Source of the DNA: Ruegeria sp. ANG-S4
GTDB lineage: Bacteria > Pseudomonadota > Alphaproteobacteria > Rhodobacterales > Rhodobacteraceae
Direction: 5' to 3'
Assembly: GCF_000814005.1 (NCBI RefSeq)
Contig: NZ_JWLK01000004.1
Coordinates: 186,001-250,000 of the forward strand
Length of the DNA stretch: 64,000 bases
The position numbers were made by a program, and so were the translations under genes. This document shows, piece by piece, positions 21,258 through 30,237 of the stretch. The notes below the pieces were generated by a model. It searched no databases, was not told where the DNA came from, and saw nothing but the letters and a program-made list of their open reading frames with translations. Numbering within the stretch: position 1 is the stretch's first letter; each line of letters opens with the position of its first letter.

Positions 21258-22256
21258 TCAACCCATCGAATGTCTGTACCCAGCCGAGTAAGCCCCGGTG
21301 ACGTAGTTCTCCAACTGCCGTTCGATATCGCCCAGCAGTGACGACGCGCCAAAGCGGAACAGATCCGGCTCAAGCCAGCGATCTCCCAACTCGTCCTTGA
21401 TCAGTGACAGGTAAACCAACGCGTCCTTGGCTTTGGATATGCCGCCCGCAGGTTTGTAGCCGACACGATACCCGGTGCGGTCAAAAAAGTCGCGGATCGC
21501 GCGGATCATCACCAGCGACACAGGCAGGGTGGCGTTGACGCTTTCCTTGCCGGTCGAGGTTTTGATGAAATCCGCCCCGGCCATCATGCAGACCAGTGAC
21601 GCGCGGGCGACATTGCGCAGGCTGCCAAGCTCTCCGGTCGCCAGAATGGCCTTTACATGCGCGTCCCCACAGGCGGCACGGAAGGCTTTCATCTCGTCAT
21701 AAAGCGCCTGCCAGTCGCCGGACAGAACATGGCGCCGCGAAATGACGATATCGATCTCTTCCGCCCCGGCTTTTACGCTTTCTTCGATCTCCGCGACGCG
21801 CAGATGAAAGGGTGACAGACCCGCCGGAAACCCGGTCGAGACTGCCGCCACAGGGATGCCCGTGCCCTCCAGCGCAGAGACCGCTGTTTCGATCATGTCG
21901 TGATAGACACAAACCGCGCCGGTTGTGATCGGCGGCATATCCATTGCCTGCAGCAAAGACATCGAGACCGGCTGCCGGGCTTTTGCGCACAAACGTCGCA
22001 CGCGGCCCACGGTGTCGTCACCTGACAGGGTGGTCAGGTCAATCATGGTAACCGCCTTTAGCAGCCAAGCCGCCTGATGATCCTTCTTTACCGATCGACG
22101 GCCCGGCAACGTGGCCGCGCGGCGTTCAATCGCCGACGTGTTGATTTGCACGGCGCGCACCCAGTCCAAATCCAGGTCCATTCCCGGATTCCGGGGTTCG
22201 GTCACTTGCGGCAGATGCGCGGTGCGCACGGGGCTTTCTGAGCTCTGCGTTTCCAT
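21258..22256 (-). CDS. deoC: Deoxyribose-phosphate aldolase
   Basis: DeoC splits 2-deoxyribose-5-phosphate into acetaldehyde and glyceraldehyde-3-phosphate in deoxynucleoside salvage. The 332-residue protein is of the longer, eukaryote-like DERA type. An N-terminal extension of about 70 residues precedes MIDLTTLSGDDT. The Schiff-base Lys lies in ADFIKTSTGKESVNAT, and a second active-site Lys in VGYKPAGGISKAKDA; AVSTGFPAG and EIDIVISRR are also typical. Start ATG 22256 has AAAGGA upstream. It heads the minus-strand deoC-ALDH-SDR unit. Confidence 0.96.
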   Translation of the reverse strand: METQSSESPVRTAHLPQVTEPRNPGMDLDLDWVRAVQINTSAIERRAATLPGRRSVKKDHQAAWLLKAVTMIDLTTLSGDDTVGRVRRLCAKARQPVSMSLLQAMDMPPITTGAVCVYHDMIETAVSALEGTGIPVAAVSTGFPAGLSPFHLRVAEIEESVKAGAEEIDIVISRRHVLSGDWQALYDEMKAFRAACGDAHVKAILATGELGSLRNVARASLVCMMAGADFIKTSTGKESVNATLPVSLVMIRAIRDFFDRTGYRVGYKPAGGISKAKDALVYLSLIKDELGDRWLEPDLFRFGASSLLGDIERQLENYVTGAYSAGYRHSMG

Positions 22257-22372
22257 AGTCACATCCTTTGGGAGGTTTGCGTCAAAATCGCACGGGTTGC
22301 CGGCAAATGGAAGGCTTGGCTCGCCTCAACAGTGCAAAAATTTGACCATTTGGACAAATTAGTGGATCTTTC

Positions 22373-22424
22373 TTGCGAATAATTCTCAATAGCATTGACT
22401 TAGTTGCGAATGGTTCGCATATTC
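22373..22424 (+). promoter_or_regulatory. Tandem Fur/Mur-like boxes before the metal importer
   Basis: Two similar sites occur. Box 1 (22373-22394) starts TTGCGAATAATTCTC and ends ATAGCA. Box 2 (22404-22424) contains the palindrome GCGAA-TGG-TTCGC (22406-22418). Both match the general TGCGAAT/ATTCTCA pattern of alphaproteobacterial Fur/Mur sites. They lie 34-85 bases before the substrate-binding protein start, so metal-responsive repression is likely. Confidence 0.65.
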
Positions 22425-22457
22425 ATTCTCAACAGGATGCCGAAATTGGGGTCAGAC

Positions 22458-23411
22458 ATGATTCGTCGCAGCTTTATCGCCACCTTGGCTTTCGTCGCTA
22501 CCCTGCCAATGATGGCGTGGGCCGATGCGCCGTTGAAGGTCGTCGCTACGACTGGAATGATTGCTGACGCCGCTCGTCAGGTCGGCGGGGATCAGGTTGA
22601 GGTTACTGGCTTGATGGGCCCCGGCGTGGACCCGCATGCGTATCGTCAGACCCGCACGGATATCGTGGCCATGACCCGCGCGGATTTGGTTCTTTGGCAT
22701 GGTCTGTATCTCGAAGCCCAGATGGAAGGTTTCTTCAACGATCTGGGGCGCAAGCAGACAGTCGTCGCCGTGGCTCAAGGCATCGATCCTTCCAAGTTGC
22801 AGGCACATGACGACTATGCCGACAAATACGACCCACATGTCTGGATGAACCCCGAATTGTGGCGCGATGTGGTGACCGGCGTGCAAGCCGCCCTGACTGA
22901 AACACGCCCCGAAGCCGCAGACATTTTTGCTGCCAACGCAGCGGCTCATCTGGCTGATATCGACCGGTTGAACGCTTACGCGGCGGCCTCGCTGCGGTCG
23001 GTGCCCGAACAAAGCAGGGTATTGGTCACGGCACATGATGCCTTTGGCTATTTTGGCGAGAGCTTTGGGTTTGAGGTTCTGGGTATTCAGGGCATCTCAA
23101 CCCAGTCCGAGGCTGGCCTGAACCGGATTGGTGAGCTTGTCGATCTGCTGGTCGACCGCGACATCACCGCTGTGTTCGTCGAAAGCTCGGTCTCTGATCG
23201 ATCGATGCGGGCGCTGATCGAAGGGGCGGCTGCCAAGGGACACGAAGTCACCGTGGGCGGTGAGTTGTTCTCGGACGCGATGGGCGAACCCGGCACATAT
23301 GAAGGCACCTATCTGGGGATGCTTGATCACAACATCACCGTGATCGCAGGTGCGCTGGGCGGCGACGTTCCGGGCCGGGGCATGGACGGCAAACTGTCGG
23401 CGGGGTTCTGA
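22458..23411 (+). CDS. sitA: Metal (Mn/Zn/Fe) ABC importer, substrate-binding protein
   Basis: This cluster A-I (TroA/SitA/ZnuA-type) periplasmic binding protein has 317 residues and a signal peptide (MIRRSFIATLAFVATLPMMAWA). Metal-ligand signatures are MGPGVDPHAYRQT, KYDPHVWMNPELW, VTAHDAFGYFGESFGFEVLGIQGIST and VFVESSVSD. No His-rich loop is present, which argues against a ZnuA-type zinc protein and favours manganese or iron. I chose ATG 22458 over an upstream TTG at 22404, which lies within a regulatory box. It heads a four-gene operon with one ATPase and two permeases, the SitABCD/MntABCD layout, behind Fur/Mur-like boxes. The exact metal is inferred. Confidence 0.85.
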   Translation: MIRRSFIATLAFVATLPMMAWADAPLKVVATTGMIADAARQVGGDQVEVTGLMGPGVDPHAYRQTRTDIVAMTRADLVLWHGLYLEAQMEGFFNDLGRKQTVVAVAQGIDPSKLQAHDDYADKYDPHVWMNPELWRDVVTGVQAALTETRPEAADIFAANAAAHLADIDRLNAYAAASLRSVPEQSRVLVTAHDAFGYFGESFGFEVLGIQGISTQSEAGLNRIGELVDLLVDRDITAVFVESSVSDRSMRALIEGAAAKGHEVTVGGELFSDAMGEPGTYEGTYLGMLDHNITVIAGALGGDVPGRGMDGKLSAGF

Positions 23412-23414
23412 GCC

Positions 23415-24218
23415 ATGCTGGATCTGGTCAGTGATCGCGGTGTTACCGTCGAAGAGCCGCAACCGGAAAACAGCCCGCTGGCTGTGCGCGGATTGACGGT
23501 GTCGTACGGCCAGAAACCGGCTGTGTTTTCGGTGGATATGACGGTACAGCTGGGTGCGCTGACCGCGATCATAGGACCGAACGGAGCCGGGAAATCAACG
23601 CTGTTGAAGGCAGCATTGGGGATTGTGAAACCCCTGTCCGGACACGTTACCGTTTTCGGTCAAGCGCTCGAGGATCAGCGCGCGCGCATCGCTTATGTTC
23701 CTCAGCGTGCCAGTGTTGACTGGGATTTTCCGACACGCGTGATCGATGTGGTTCTGATGGGTCTGTCGCGCCAGTTGGGTCTGCTTGGACGCATTCGGGC
23801 GCGTCACATGGCCCGGGCAATGGATTGCCTCAACCGCGTCGGGATGCGCGACTTTTCCGACCGCCAGATCGGGCAGCTTTCGGGCGGGCAGCAACAAAGG
23901 GTATTTCTGGCCCGCGCTCTGGCACAGGACGCTGACTTGTACCTGTTGGATGAACCCTTTGCCGGTGTCGATGCGGCCACGGAAAAAGCAATCATCGGCG
24001 TTCTGAAATCTTTGAAACAGGCCGGCAAGACCGTCGTGGTCGTTCATCATGATCTGGCCACCGTCACCGACTATTTCGATAATGTGTTTCTGATCAACAC
24101 CCGCAAGGTTGCAGAAGGCCCGGTGGCGCAGGCGTTCAACGCCGAAACGCTGCAGGCCACGTACGGAGGCCGTTTGGCCACAGCCCAAATCGACCAGATC
24201 TCACGCGCATTGGGGTAG
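23415..24218 (+). CDS. sitB: Metal ABC importer, ATP-binding protein
   Basis: This 267-residue ABC ATPase powers the metal importer. Walker A is IGPNGAGKST, the Q-loop region is YVPQRASVDWDFPTRV, the signature is LSGGQQQRVFLARAL, Walker B is LYLLDEPFAGVD, and the switch His is in VVVVHHDL. The VDWDFP segment is characteristic of the Mn/Zn/Fe chelate-type family. It starts four bases after the binding-protein stop and ends four bases before the first permease, in a tight operon. Confidence 0.92.
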   Translation: MLDLVSDRGVTVEEPQPENSPLAVRGLTVSYGQKPAVFSVDMTVQLGALTAIIGPNGAGKSTLLKAALGIVKPLSGHVTVFGQALEDQRARIAYVPQRASVDWDFPTRVIDVVLMGLSRQLGLLGRIRARHMARAMDCLNRVGMRDFSDRQIGQLSGGQQQRVFLARALAQDADLYLLDEPFAGVDAATEKAIIGVLKSLKQAGKTVVVVHHDLATVTDYFDNVFLINTRKVAEGPVAQAFNAETLQATYGGRLATAQIDQISRALG

Positions 24219-24221
24219 CTC

Positions 24222-25427
24222 ATGCTTTGGGACGCTTTGACCCTTCAGCTTGGCTATAACGCCACGCTGGTGGCCGTGGGGGCGACTCTGTTGGGTGTTT
24301 CAGCCGGGGTCACCGGAACGTTCCTGTTTCTACGTAAACGCGCATTGGTCAGCGACGCGATCAGCCATGCGACCCTGCCCGGCGTCTGCCTTGCCTTCAT
24401 GGTTCTTGTGGCGTTCGGCGGCGACGGGCGCAATCTGATTGGACTGCTGATCGGCTCAGCCCTGTCGGCCTGGGTCGGGTTGCTGTGCATGACTTGGCTG
24501 ACACGCCACACCAGGTTGGCAGAGGACGCTGCAATCGGCGCTGTTTTGTCAGTTTTCTTCGGATTCGGCATCGTGCTGCTGACGGTCATACAGACCTTGG
24601 GCGTGGGCCGCCAGGCCGGCCTCGAAGGGTTCCTTTTGGGGTCAACCGCAGGGATGCTCTGGGCTGATGCGTTGATTATCGCCATAGGGGGCGCAGCGAC
24701 GCTGGCGCTGGTCATGATAATCCGGCGCCCAATGATGTTGGTTGCATTTGACCCCGAATATGCCGCAGCCCAGGGGGTTGCCGTGCACCGCATCGATCTG
24801 GCGATGATGGGGCTGGTCATGGCTGTGACCGTGGTTGGCCTTAAAATTGTCGGTCTTATCCTGATCGTTGCTTTGTTGATCATCCCGCCGGTAGCCGCAC
24901 GGTTCTGGTCCGAAAGATCTGACCGTGTTGTCCTTCTTGCGGGGCTGGTCGGGGGAATGGCGGGTTACCTTGGGGCGGCAATCTCTGCCTCGGCCCCCAA
25001 CCTGCCGACCGGGCCCATTATCGTGTTGGTAAGCTTTGGCTTTTTTGCAGTGTCCATATTGCTGGCCCCGGTCCGGGGGGTTTTGGCCGCCGTTCTGCGC
25101 CACCTGCGGTTTCAACGCCGTGTGCATATCAGGCAGGGGTTATTGGCAATGGCACAGGACCAGACGATTTATGAGCCTCTGACGCTGCGCCTTTTGCGTC
25201 GGGCCGGATTGCTGCGGGCCGATGGCGTGCCCACGGATGCAGGCCGCGCCCGCGCGGCCAAAGCGTTGCGCGACGAAAAACGATGGGAGATTGTGCGCGC
25301 GGACCAGACGCACGAAGCAACGGCGGCCCTCTACGATGGGTTGCGAGACATCGAAACAGTCCTGACACAGGACCAGATCGACGAAATCGACCGGCAGATC
25401 GGCGGCCCACAAGAGGTGCGCCCATGA
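24222..25427 (+). CDS. sitC: Metal ABC importer permease with DtxR-like C-terminal tail
   Basis: This 401-residue protein has a membrane domain of about 290 residues with eight or nine hydrophobic segments, typical of the ABC-3 permease family (FLRKRALVSDAISHATLPGVCLAF, GLKIVGLILIVALLIIPPVAARFW). A soluble tail of about 100 residues follows: LTLRLLRRAGLLRADGVPTDAGRARAAKAL and YDGLRDIETVLTQDQIDEID. The tail resembles the winged-helix and dimerisation parts of DtxR/MntR repressors, as in some TroC proteins, and could be a metal-sensing gate. Its stop overlaps the next permease start (ATGA). Confidence 0.88.
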   Translation: MLWDALTLQLGYNATLVAVGATLLGVSAGVTGTFLFLRKRALVSDAISHATLPGVCLAFMVLVAFGGDGRNLIGLLIGSALSAWVGLLCMTWLTRHTRLAEDAAIGAVLSVFFGFGIVLLTVIQTLGVGRQAGLEGFLLGSTAGMLWADALIIAIGGAATLALVMIIRRPMMLVAFDPEYAAAQGVAVHRIDLAMMGLVMAVTVVGLKIVGLILIVALLIIPPVAARFWSERSDRVVLLAGLVGGMAGYLGAAISASAPNLPTGPIIVLVSFGFFAVSILLAPVRGVLAAVLRHLRFQRRVHIRQGLLAMAQDQTIYEPLTLRLLRRAGLLRADGVPTDAGRARAAKALRDEKRWEIVRADQTHEATAALYDGLRDIETVLTQDQIDEIDRQIGGPQEVRP

Positions 25428-26353
25428 GCGGTGCCGAGTTCGTTCCCCTGTCCCTGACGCCGCTTTTGATCGGGACATTCGCGGCCATCGCTTGCGCCTT
25501 GCCGGGCAACTTTCTGGTGCTTCGGAAACAAGCGCTGATCGGGGATGCGATCAGTCACGTGGTTCTTCCCGGCATCGTTGTGGCATTCCTGCTGACGGGC
25601 ACGATTTCAACGTGGCCGATGATGTTGGGTGCTGCTGCTGCCGCTGTGGTCGCCGTTGCTATGATTGAAGCGATACGTCGGCTGGGTCGGATCGAACCGG
25701 GGGCGGCGATGGGCGTTGTGTTCACCACCATGTTTGCCGCCGGTGTTTTGTTGTTGGAGCAGACGGATACATCAACCGTGCATCTTGACGTCGAGCATGC
25801 GCTCTACGGCAATCTGGAAAGCCTGATCTGGCTTGATGCGACCGGTTGGTCATCGTTGTTGGATGCACGGGCGCTGGCTGGGCTTCCACCTGAATTGTCG
25901 CGTATCGCCGCGACGTTGCTTGGCGTCTCGCTGTTCACGTGGTGGCTTTGGCGACCCCTCAAGATTTCGACCTTCGATGAAGGGTTCGCCCGCACCATAG
26001 GTATCCGCACCGGTGTTTTGGGCTTCGCGTTGGTCATCGTTGCGGCCATAGCCGCTGTTGCGGCATTTGACGCAGTGGGTTCGATCATCGTGATCGCCAT
26101 GTTCATTTGCCCGCCGGCGGCAGCACGAATGATGACCAACCGGTTGGAAACCCAAATCACGTGGAGCGTGGTGTTCGCGGCGATTTCGGCTGTGTCCGGT
26201 TATGTCCTTGCCGGGTATGGTCCCTTGTGGGTGGGGGGTATAGCGGCCGTGAGCGCGGCCGGAATGATCGCCACCATGTCTGGACTGATTCTGGCCCTGA
26301 CGGCCTTGTTCGGGCCTTGCCGAACCCGTACCGGAGAGCGCGTTTCAACTTGA
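25424..26353 (+). CDS. sitD: Metal ABC importer, second permease
   Basis: This 309-residue inner-membrane protein of the ABC-3 family has about eight transmembrane segments. Diagnostic pieces are LPGNFLVLRKQALIGDAISHVVLPGIVVAFLL, AAMGVVFTTMFAAGVLLL, and DAVGSIIVIAMFICPPAAARMMTNRL. It pairs with the preceding permease as a heterodimer. It lacks the DtxR-like tail of its partner. The start at 25424 overlaps the upstream stop by four bases; a longer upstream reading frame is unlikely. Confidence 0.9.
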   Translation: MSGAEFVPLSLTPLLIGTFAAIACALPGNFLVLRKQALIGDAISHVVLPGIVVAFLLTGTISTWPMMLGAAAAAVVAVAMIEAIRRLGRIEPGAAMGVVFTTMFAAGVLLLEQTDTSTVHLDVEHALYGNLESLIWLDATGWSSLLDARALAGLPPELSRIAATLLGVSLFTWWLWRPLKISTFDEGFARTIGIRTGVLGFALVIVAAIAAVAAFDAVGSIIVIAMFICPPAAARMMTNRLETQITWSVVFAAISAVSGYVLAGYGPLWVGGIAAVSAAGMIATMSGLILALTALFGPCRTRTGERVST

Positions 26354-26354
26354 T

Positions 26355-26406
26355 TTGGCGTATTCACGCCAATGCTCTTGGCGGGGTTTCGGCTGAACTC
26401 CGCCAA
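26355..26406 (+). other. Two consecutive hairpins with mutually pairing arms after the metal operon
   Basis: TTGGCGT / ACGCCAA (26355-26372) forms one 7-bp hairpin with a four-base loop. TTGGCGG / CCGCCAA (26378-26406) forms a second. The middle arms can also pair as GCCAA / TTGGC (about 26369-26382), so the two structures are mutually exclusive with a third. No T tract follows, so this is not a standard terminator; it may mark the 3' end or a processing site. Confidence 0.45.
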
Positions 26407-26634
26407 AGGGAAACAATCATACATTCTTAATAAGATTTATGCGCAAACACGTGCTAACCATCATTCAATTGTTAACAGGATGACCACCACTCACCTTGGA
26501 TTGTCCGGCCGCTTAAACCCACGATCGCTTCCCCCTTGTCGACGTGGACCCAGCGGCCGGACATCTCGATTCTGGGGGGTTCAGACGCTCAATTCGGTGG
26601 CAGAATCGGGATGACCTATGCTAGGTCTGGGGGT

Positions 26635-28491
26635 ATGGCGCAGGCGAACCCCAATATCAGCGACAACCGGCCCGTTATCCGGCAACTGGACGATGCGGCG
26701 ATCAATCGGATCGCTGCTGGCGAAGTTGTCGAACGTCCGGCCTCGGCCGTCAAGGAATTGGTGGAAAACGCCATTGATGCTGGCGCTGACCGAATTGCGA
26801 TCGACATCGCGGACGGGGGCAAGACGTTGATTCGGGTCACCGACAACGGCTGCGGCATCGCGGCAGAGGATTTGCCGCTGGCGCTGTCGCGCCATGCCAC
26901 GTCGAAAATCGACGGTTTGGACCTGTTGAACATCCACACATTCGGCTTTCGGGGCGAGGCGTTGCCGTCCTTGGGCGCGGTCGGACGCCTGACGATCACC
27001 AGCCGGGTCCCCGGGGGGCAGGCGGCCTCGATCCATGTTGCGGGTGGCAAAATGGAGGCCGTCAAACCTGCGGCTTTGCGCAGTGGTACGGTCGTCGAAT
27101 TGCGCGATCTGTTTTTTGCGACACCTGCGCGGCTGAAGTTCATGCGCACGGATCGAGCCGAGTCGCAGGCCGTCACCGATATCGTCAAACGCCTTGCAAT
27201 GGCGGAACCCGCCGTCACTTTCACGCTGCGCGACGTTTCGGGAGGTGGCGAGGGGCGCGTGACCTTTCGAGCCGACCGCGAGAACGGAGATTTGTTCGAC
27301 GCTTTGCACGCGCGATTGGCGCGTGTTATCGGGCGCGAGTTCGCAGAGAACGCGTTGCAGATCGACGCCATGCGCGATGGTATCCGGCTTTATGGGTATG
27401 CGGCGCTGCCGACCTATTCGCGGGGTGCGGCTGTGGCACAGTATCTGTTTGTCAACGGTCGTCCCGTACGAGACAAGATGCTGACCGGTGCCCTGCGTGC
27501 TGCCTATTTCGATTTCCTCAGCCGCGACCGGCACCCGGCTGCGGCGCTTTTCATCGACTGCGACCCCGAGCTTGTGGATGTGAACGTGCATCCCGCGAAA
27601 TCTGAGGTCAGATTCCGAGATCCCGGCGTGGCCCGCGGATTGATTGTCTCGGCCCTGCGGCACGCTTTGGCGGAAGCCGGGCATCGCGCCTCGAGAACCG
27701 TTGCAAATGCGACGTTGGGGGCCATGCGACCAGAACCTGCGCAGCCGTCGCCTGCCCGGGTCTATCAGATGGACCGGCCTTCGCCTGCAGCGCGGCAAGC
27801 GGCGTATCTGGCGCAGTCGCCGGGCTTTGCTGAACTGGCGAATGACTACAGCGGCACGGTGGTGGAACCGACGCCACCTGCCGCCGCCGCAGAGGACCCG
27901 CCGGCGCAGGAGCTTCCCTTGGGGGCTGCGCGTGGTCAGGTGCACGAGAACTATATAATCGCGCAAACTGCGGACGGACTGGTGATTGTGGATCAACACG
28001 CGGCGCACGAACGTTTGGTCTATGAAAAGCTCAAATCCCAGATGGCAGAAAACGGAGTCGCGGCGCAGGCTTTGCTGATCCCCGAGATTGTCGAACTGTC
28101 GGAGGGTGATTGCACGCGTCTGATGTCAGTCGCTGATGACCTGTCGCGCCTTGGCCTGACCCTGGAGCCGTTCGGGGGCGGCGCCGTCGCGGTGCGTGAA
28201 ACACCCGCCATTCTTGGTGAGGTGGACGCGCGGGCGATGGTCCTCGATATTCTGGACGAATTGGCCGATCAGGGGAACAGCCAGACAGTTCAGGCGCGGA
28301 TCGAAGCGATCCTCAGCCGGGTGGCCTGTCACGGCTCGGTCCGTTCGGGGCGCCGGATGCGGGCCGAAGAGATGAACGCCCTGCTGCGCGAGATGGAGGC
28401 GACACCGCATTCGGGACAATGCAATCACGGGCGTCCGACTTACGTGGAACTCAAGCTAAGCGATATCGAGCGTTTGTTCGGCCGCAGTTGA
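26635..28491 (+). CDS. mutL: DNA mismatch repair protein MutL
   Basis: MutL couples mismatch recognition by MutS to strand incision. The protein of about 618 residues has the GHKL ATPase N-terminus ([54 protein letters not shown]). A variable linker (about 330-430) and a C-terminal dimerisation domain follow. The C-terminus contains [13 protein letters not shown], matching the DQHA(X)2E(X)4E metal-binding motif of endonuclease-type MutL. CNHGRP stands where CPHGRP is usual, so latent nicking activity is expected. ATG 26635 was chosen; ATG 26611 is an alternative. The upstream region carries two hairpins. Confidence 0.96.
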   Translation: MAQANPNISDNRPVIRQLDDAAINRIAAGEVVERPASAVKELVENAIDAGADRIAIDIADGGKTLIRVTDNGCGIAAEDLPLALSRHATSKIDGLDLLNIHTFGFRGEALPSLGAVGRLTITSRVPGGQAASIHVAGGKMEAVKPAALRSGTVVELRDLFFATPARLKFMRTDRAESQAVTDIVKRLAMAEPAVTFTLRDVSGGGEGRVTFRADRENGDLFDALHARLARVIGREFAENALQIDAMRDGIRLYGYAALPTYSRGAAVAQYLFVNGRPVRDKMLTGALRAAYFDFLSRDRHPAAALFIDCDPELVDVNVHPAKSEVRFRDPGVARGLIVSALRHALAEAGHRASRTVANATLGAMRPEPAQPSPARVYQMDRPSPAARQAAYLAQSPGFAELANDYSGTVVEPTPPAAAAEDPPAQELPLGAARGQVHENYIIAQTADGLVIVDQHAAHERLVYEKLKSQMAENGVAAQALLIPEIVELSEGDCTRLMSVADDLSRLGLTLEPFGGGAVAVRETPAILGEVDARAMVLDILDELADQGNSQTVQARIEAILSRVACHGSVRSGRRMRAEEMNALLREMEATPHSGQCNHGRPTYVELKLSDIERLFGRS

Positions 28492-28546
28492 TCCGCTGGC
28501 CTACGCGGGCTATGAATAAGAATAAAACAAGAACATCCGAGGCGAT

Positions 28547-29776
28547 ATGATCGAGATAGCCGGTACCCAATACGCGCTGAACGACCCACTGATCCTGATG
28601 GTGGGTGGGGTCGTTTCGCTGATTTTGCTGCTTTTGTTTCTGTCCTTGAGAGCGGCCAATCGCTCGGCCCGGATGGCGGAACCCTTGGCGCGGCAAATGT
28701 CGCATTTGGGCCAAAATGTTCAGCAACTGGGGCAAGGGCAGGAACAGTTGCGCGGGGGGCTGCAACATGTCTCGGACACTCAAGCGAACGCACAAGTACA
28801 GGTGATCCAAACCGTCGAGGCACGCCTTTCTTCTGTTCAACAGCAGATGAACGACCGGCTCGCAGACAACGCGATGAAATCGGCGCGGGCTTTGGCAGAG
28901 ATGCAGGAACGCATGAAGGAATCGCTGCATGGGTCCTCCAAGCAGACGGCGACCTCACTGACGCAATTGCAGGAACGACTGGCGGCGATCGACAAAGCGC
29001 AGGACAATATTACCAAACTTTCGGGGGACGTCCTGTCTTTGCAGGACATTCTGTCGAACAAGCAGACACGCGGTGCATTTGGTGAGATTCAGCTGAACGA
29101 TATTGTCTCCAAAGCCCTGCCATCGGACAGTTTCCGGCTTCAGGCCACGCTGTCCAATGGACGCCGGGCCGACTGTCTGATCAATCTGCCAAATCCGCCG
29201 GGCCCGATCGTGATCGACAGCAAGTTTCCGTTGGAAGCCTATGAGGCGCTGATCAACTCGACCAATGACGCAGAGCTGAAAGCCGCAATTCAGATGTTCC
29301 GGTCTACGGTGCGCAAGCACATCACCGACATCTCCGAGAAGTACATTCTGGACGGTGAGACGGCAGACGGCGCGTTGATGTTCCTTCCGTCCGAAGCGGT
29401 CTACGCCGAGTTGCATGCCAAGTTCCCCGAACTGGTGCAGGAAAGCTTTGGCAAACGGGTTTGGATCGTGTCACCCACGACATGCATGGCCACGCTGAAC
29501 ACAATGCGCGCAATCCTGAAGGATGCGCGGATGCGGGAACAGGCCGGGGCAATCCGCAAAGAGCTGGGTATGCTGCACAAGGATGTCGAGCGATTGGGTG
29601 AACGCGTCACCAACCTCGACCGTCATTTCGGTCAGGCTGCGAAGGATATTTCCGAAATCAAGATAAGTGCAGAAAAGGCGGGCCGGCGGGCTCAGCGGCT
29701 GGACAATTTTGATTTCGAAGAACTGGCGCCGGACGATCACAGCAATGTCGTGCCGTTGGGCAAATCCGAGGGTTAG
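28547..29776 (+). CDS. rmuC: DNA recombination protein RmuC
   Basis: RmuC limits recombination at inverted repeats; its biochemical activity is not settled but the core is nuclease-fold-like. The 409-residue protein has an N-terminal membrane anchor (about 17-36, MVGGVVSLILLLLFLSLRAA), then a long coiled coil rich in Gln/Glu (about 45-165). The conserved core reads LPSDSFRLQATLSNGRRADCLINLP, IVIDSKFPLEAYEAL, DGALMFLPSEAVYAEL and VWIVSPTTCMATLNTMRAILKDARM. It lies 55 bases after mutL in the same orientation, linking two genome-stability genes. Confidence 0.94.
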   Translation: MIEIAGTQYALNDPLILMVGGVVSLILLLLFLSLRAANRSARMAEPLARQMSHLGQNVQQLGQGQEQLRGGLQHVSDTQANAQVQVIQTVEARLSSVQQQMNDRLADNAMKSARALAEMQERMKESLHGSSKQTATSLTQLQERLAAIDKAQDNITKLSGDVLSLQDILSNKQTRGAFGEIQLNDIVSKALPSDSFRLQATLSNGRRADCLINLPNPPGPIVIDSKFPLEAYEALINSTNDAELKAAIQMFRSTVRKHITDISEKYILDGETADGALMFLPSEAVYAELHAKFPELVQESFGKRVWIVSPTTCMATLNTMRAILKDARMREQAGAIRKELGMLHKDVERLGERVTNLDRHFGQAAKDISEIKISAEKAGRRAQRLDNFDFEELAPDDHSNVVPLGKSEG

Positions 29777-29778
29777 GG

Positions 29779-30183
29779 TTACTGGATCGACAGATCCAGA
29801 CTGTAGCCAACGGTCTTTCCTGTATCCCGGTCATTGCCCATCAAATAGACGCGGATCGTGTAATCCCCATCCTCGGGCAGGTCGATCCGTGCCGTGTTGC
29901 CATTGATCGAACCATTGTAGATCGCCACCCCGTCACTGCCCGGTGGCAGGATATTGAAGTAGATGACACCATTGCCATTGGTGTCGCTGACCTTGAGGTC
30001 GGCAAACATCTCTTGCCCGGCTTTGGCGCCCAGTTTGTAATCGAAATACTCGTCTCCGGTCACAGTGCCGTTGACCATCGTGCCAAAATTGCCGGGCTGA
30101 AATTTTACGTCCGCAGTCATTTGTGCCGACGCAGGCACGGCAAAACCCATAAGGCAGAGGCAAACCAAAAAGCATTTCGTCAT
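29779..30183 (-). CDS. Small exported protein resembling g-type lysozyme inhibitors (PliG-like)
   Basis: This 134-residue protein has a signal peptide (MTKCFLVCLCLMGFAVPASA) and a beta-rich mature domain. VKFQPGNFGTMVNGTVTGDEYFDYKLGAKAGQEMFADLKV, then YFNILPPGSD and DLPEDGDYTIRVYLMGND, resemble the PliG-type family, where the common form ends in DGxYxIRVYLMRNAARR. Here that RNAARR stretch reads GNDRDT, so it is a diverged member. A periplasmic role against lysozyme is possible, but the family call rests on pattern memory. Start ATG 30183 has AAGGA upstream. It is convergent with rmuC with a two-base gap. Confidence 0.6.
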   Translation of the reverse strand: MTKCFLVCLCLMGFAVPASAQMTADVKFQPGNFGTMVNGTVTGDEYFDYKLGAKAGQEMFADLKVSDTNGNGVIYFNILPPGSDGVAIYNGSINGNTARIDLPEDGDYTIRVYLMGNDRDTGKTVGYSLDLSIQ

Positions 30184-30237
30184 GATCGCATTCCTTGCTT
30201 TGAACCAGACTACTATATCATGACGCACACCGGGCCG

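Noticed and set aside
26536..26634. Extended MutL N-terminus
   Set aside because: The additional residues are not conserved in MutL; the start near 26611-26635 fits the family.
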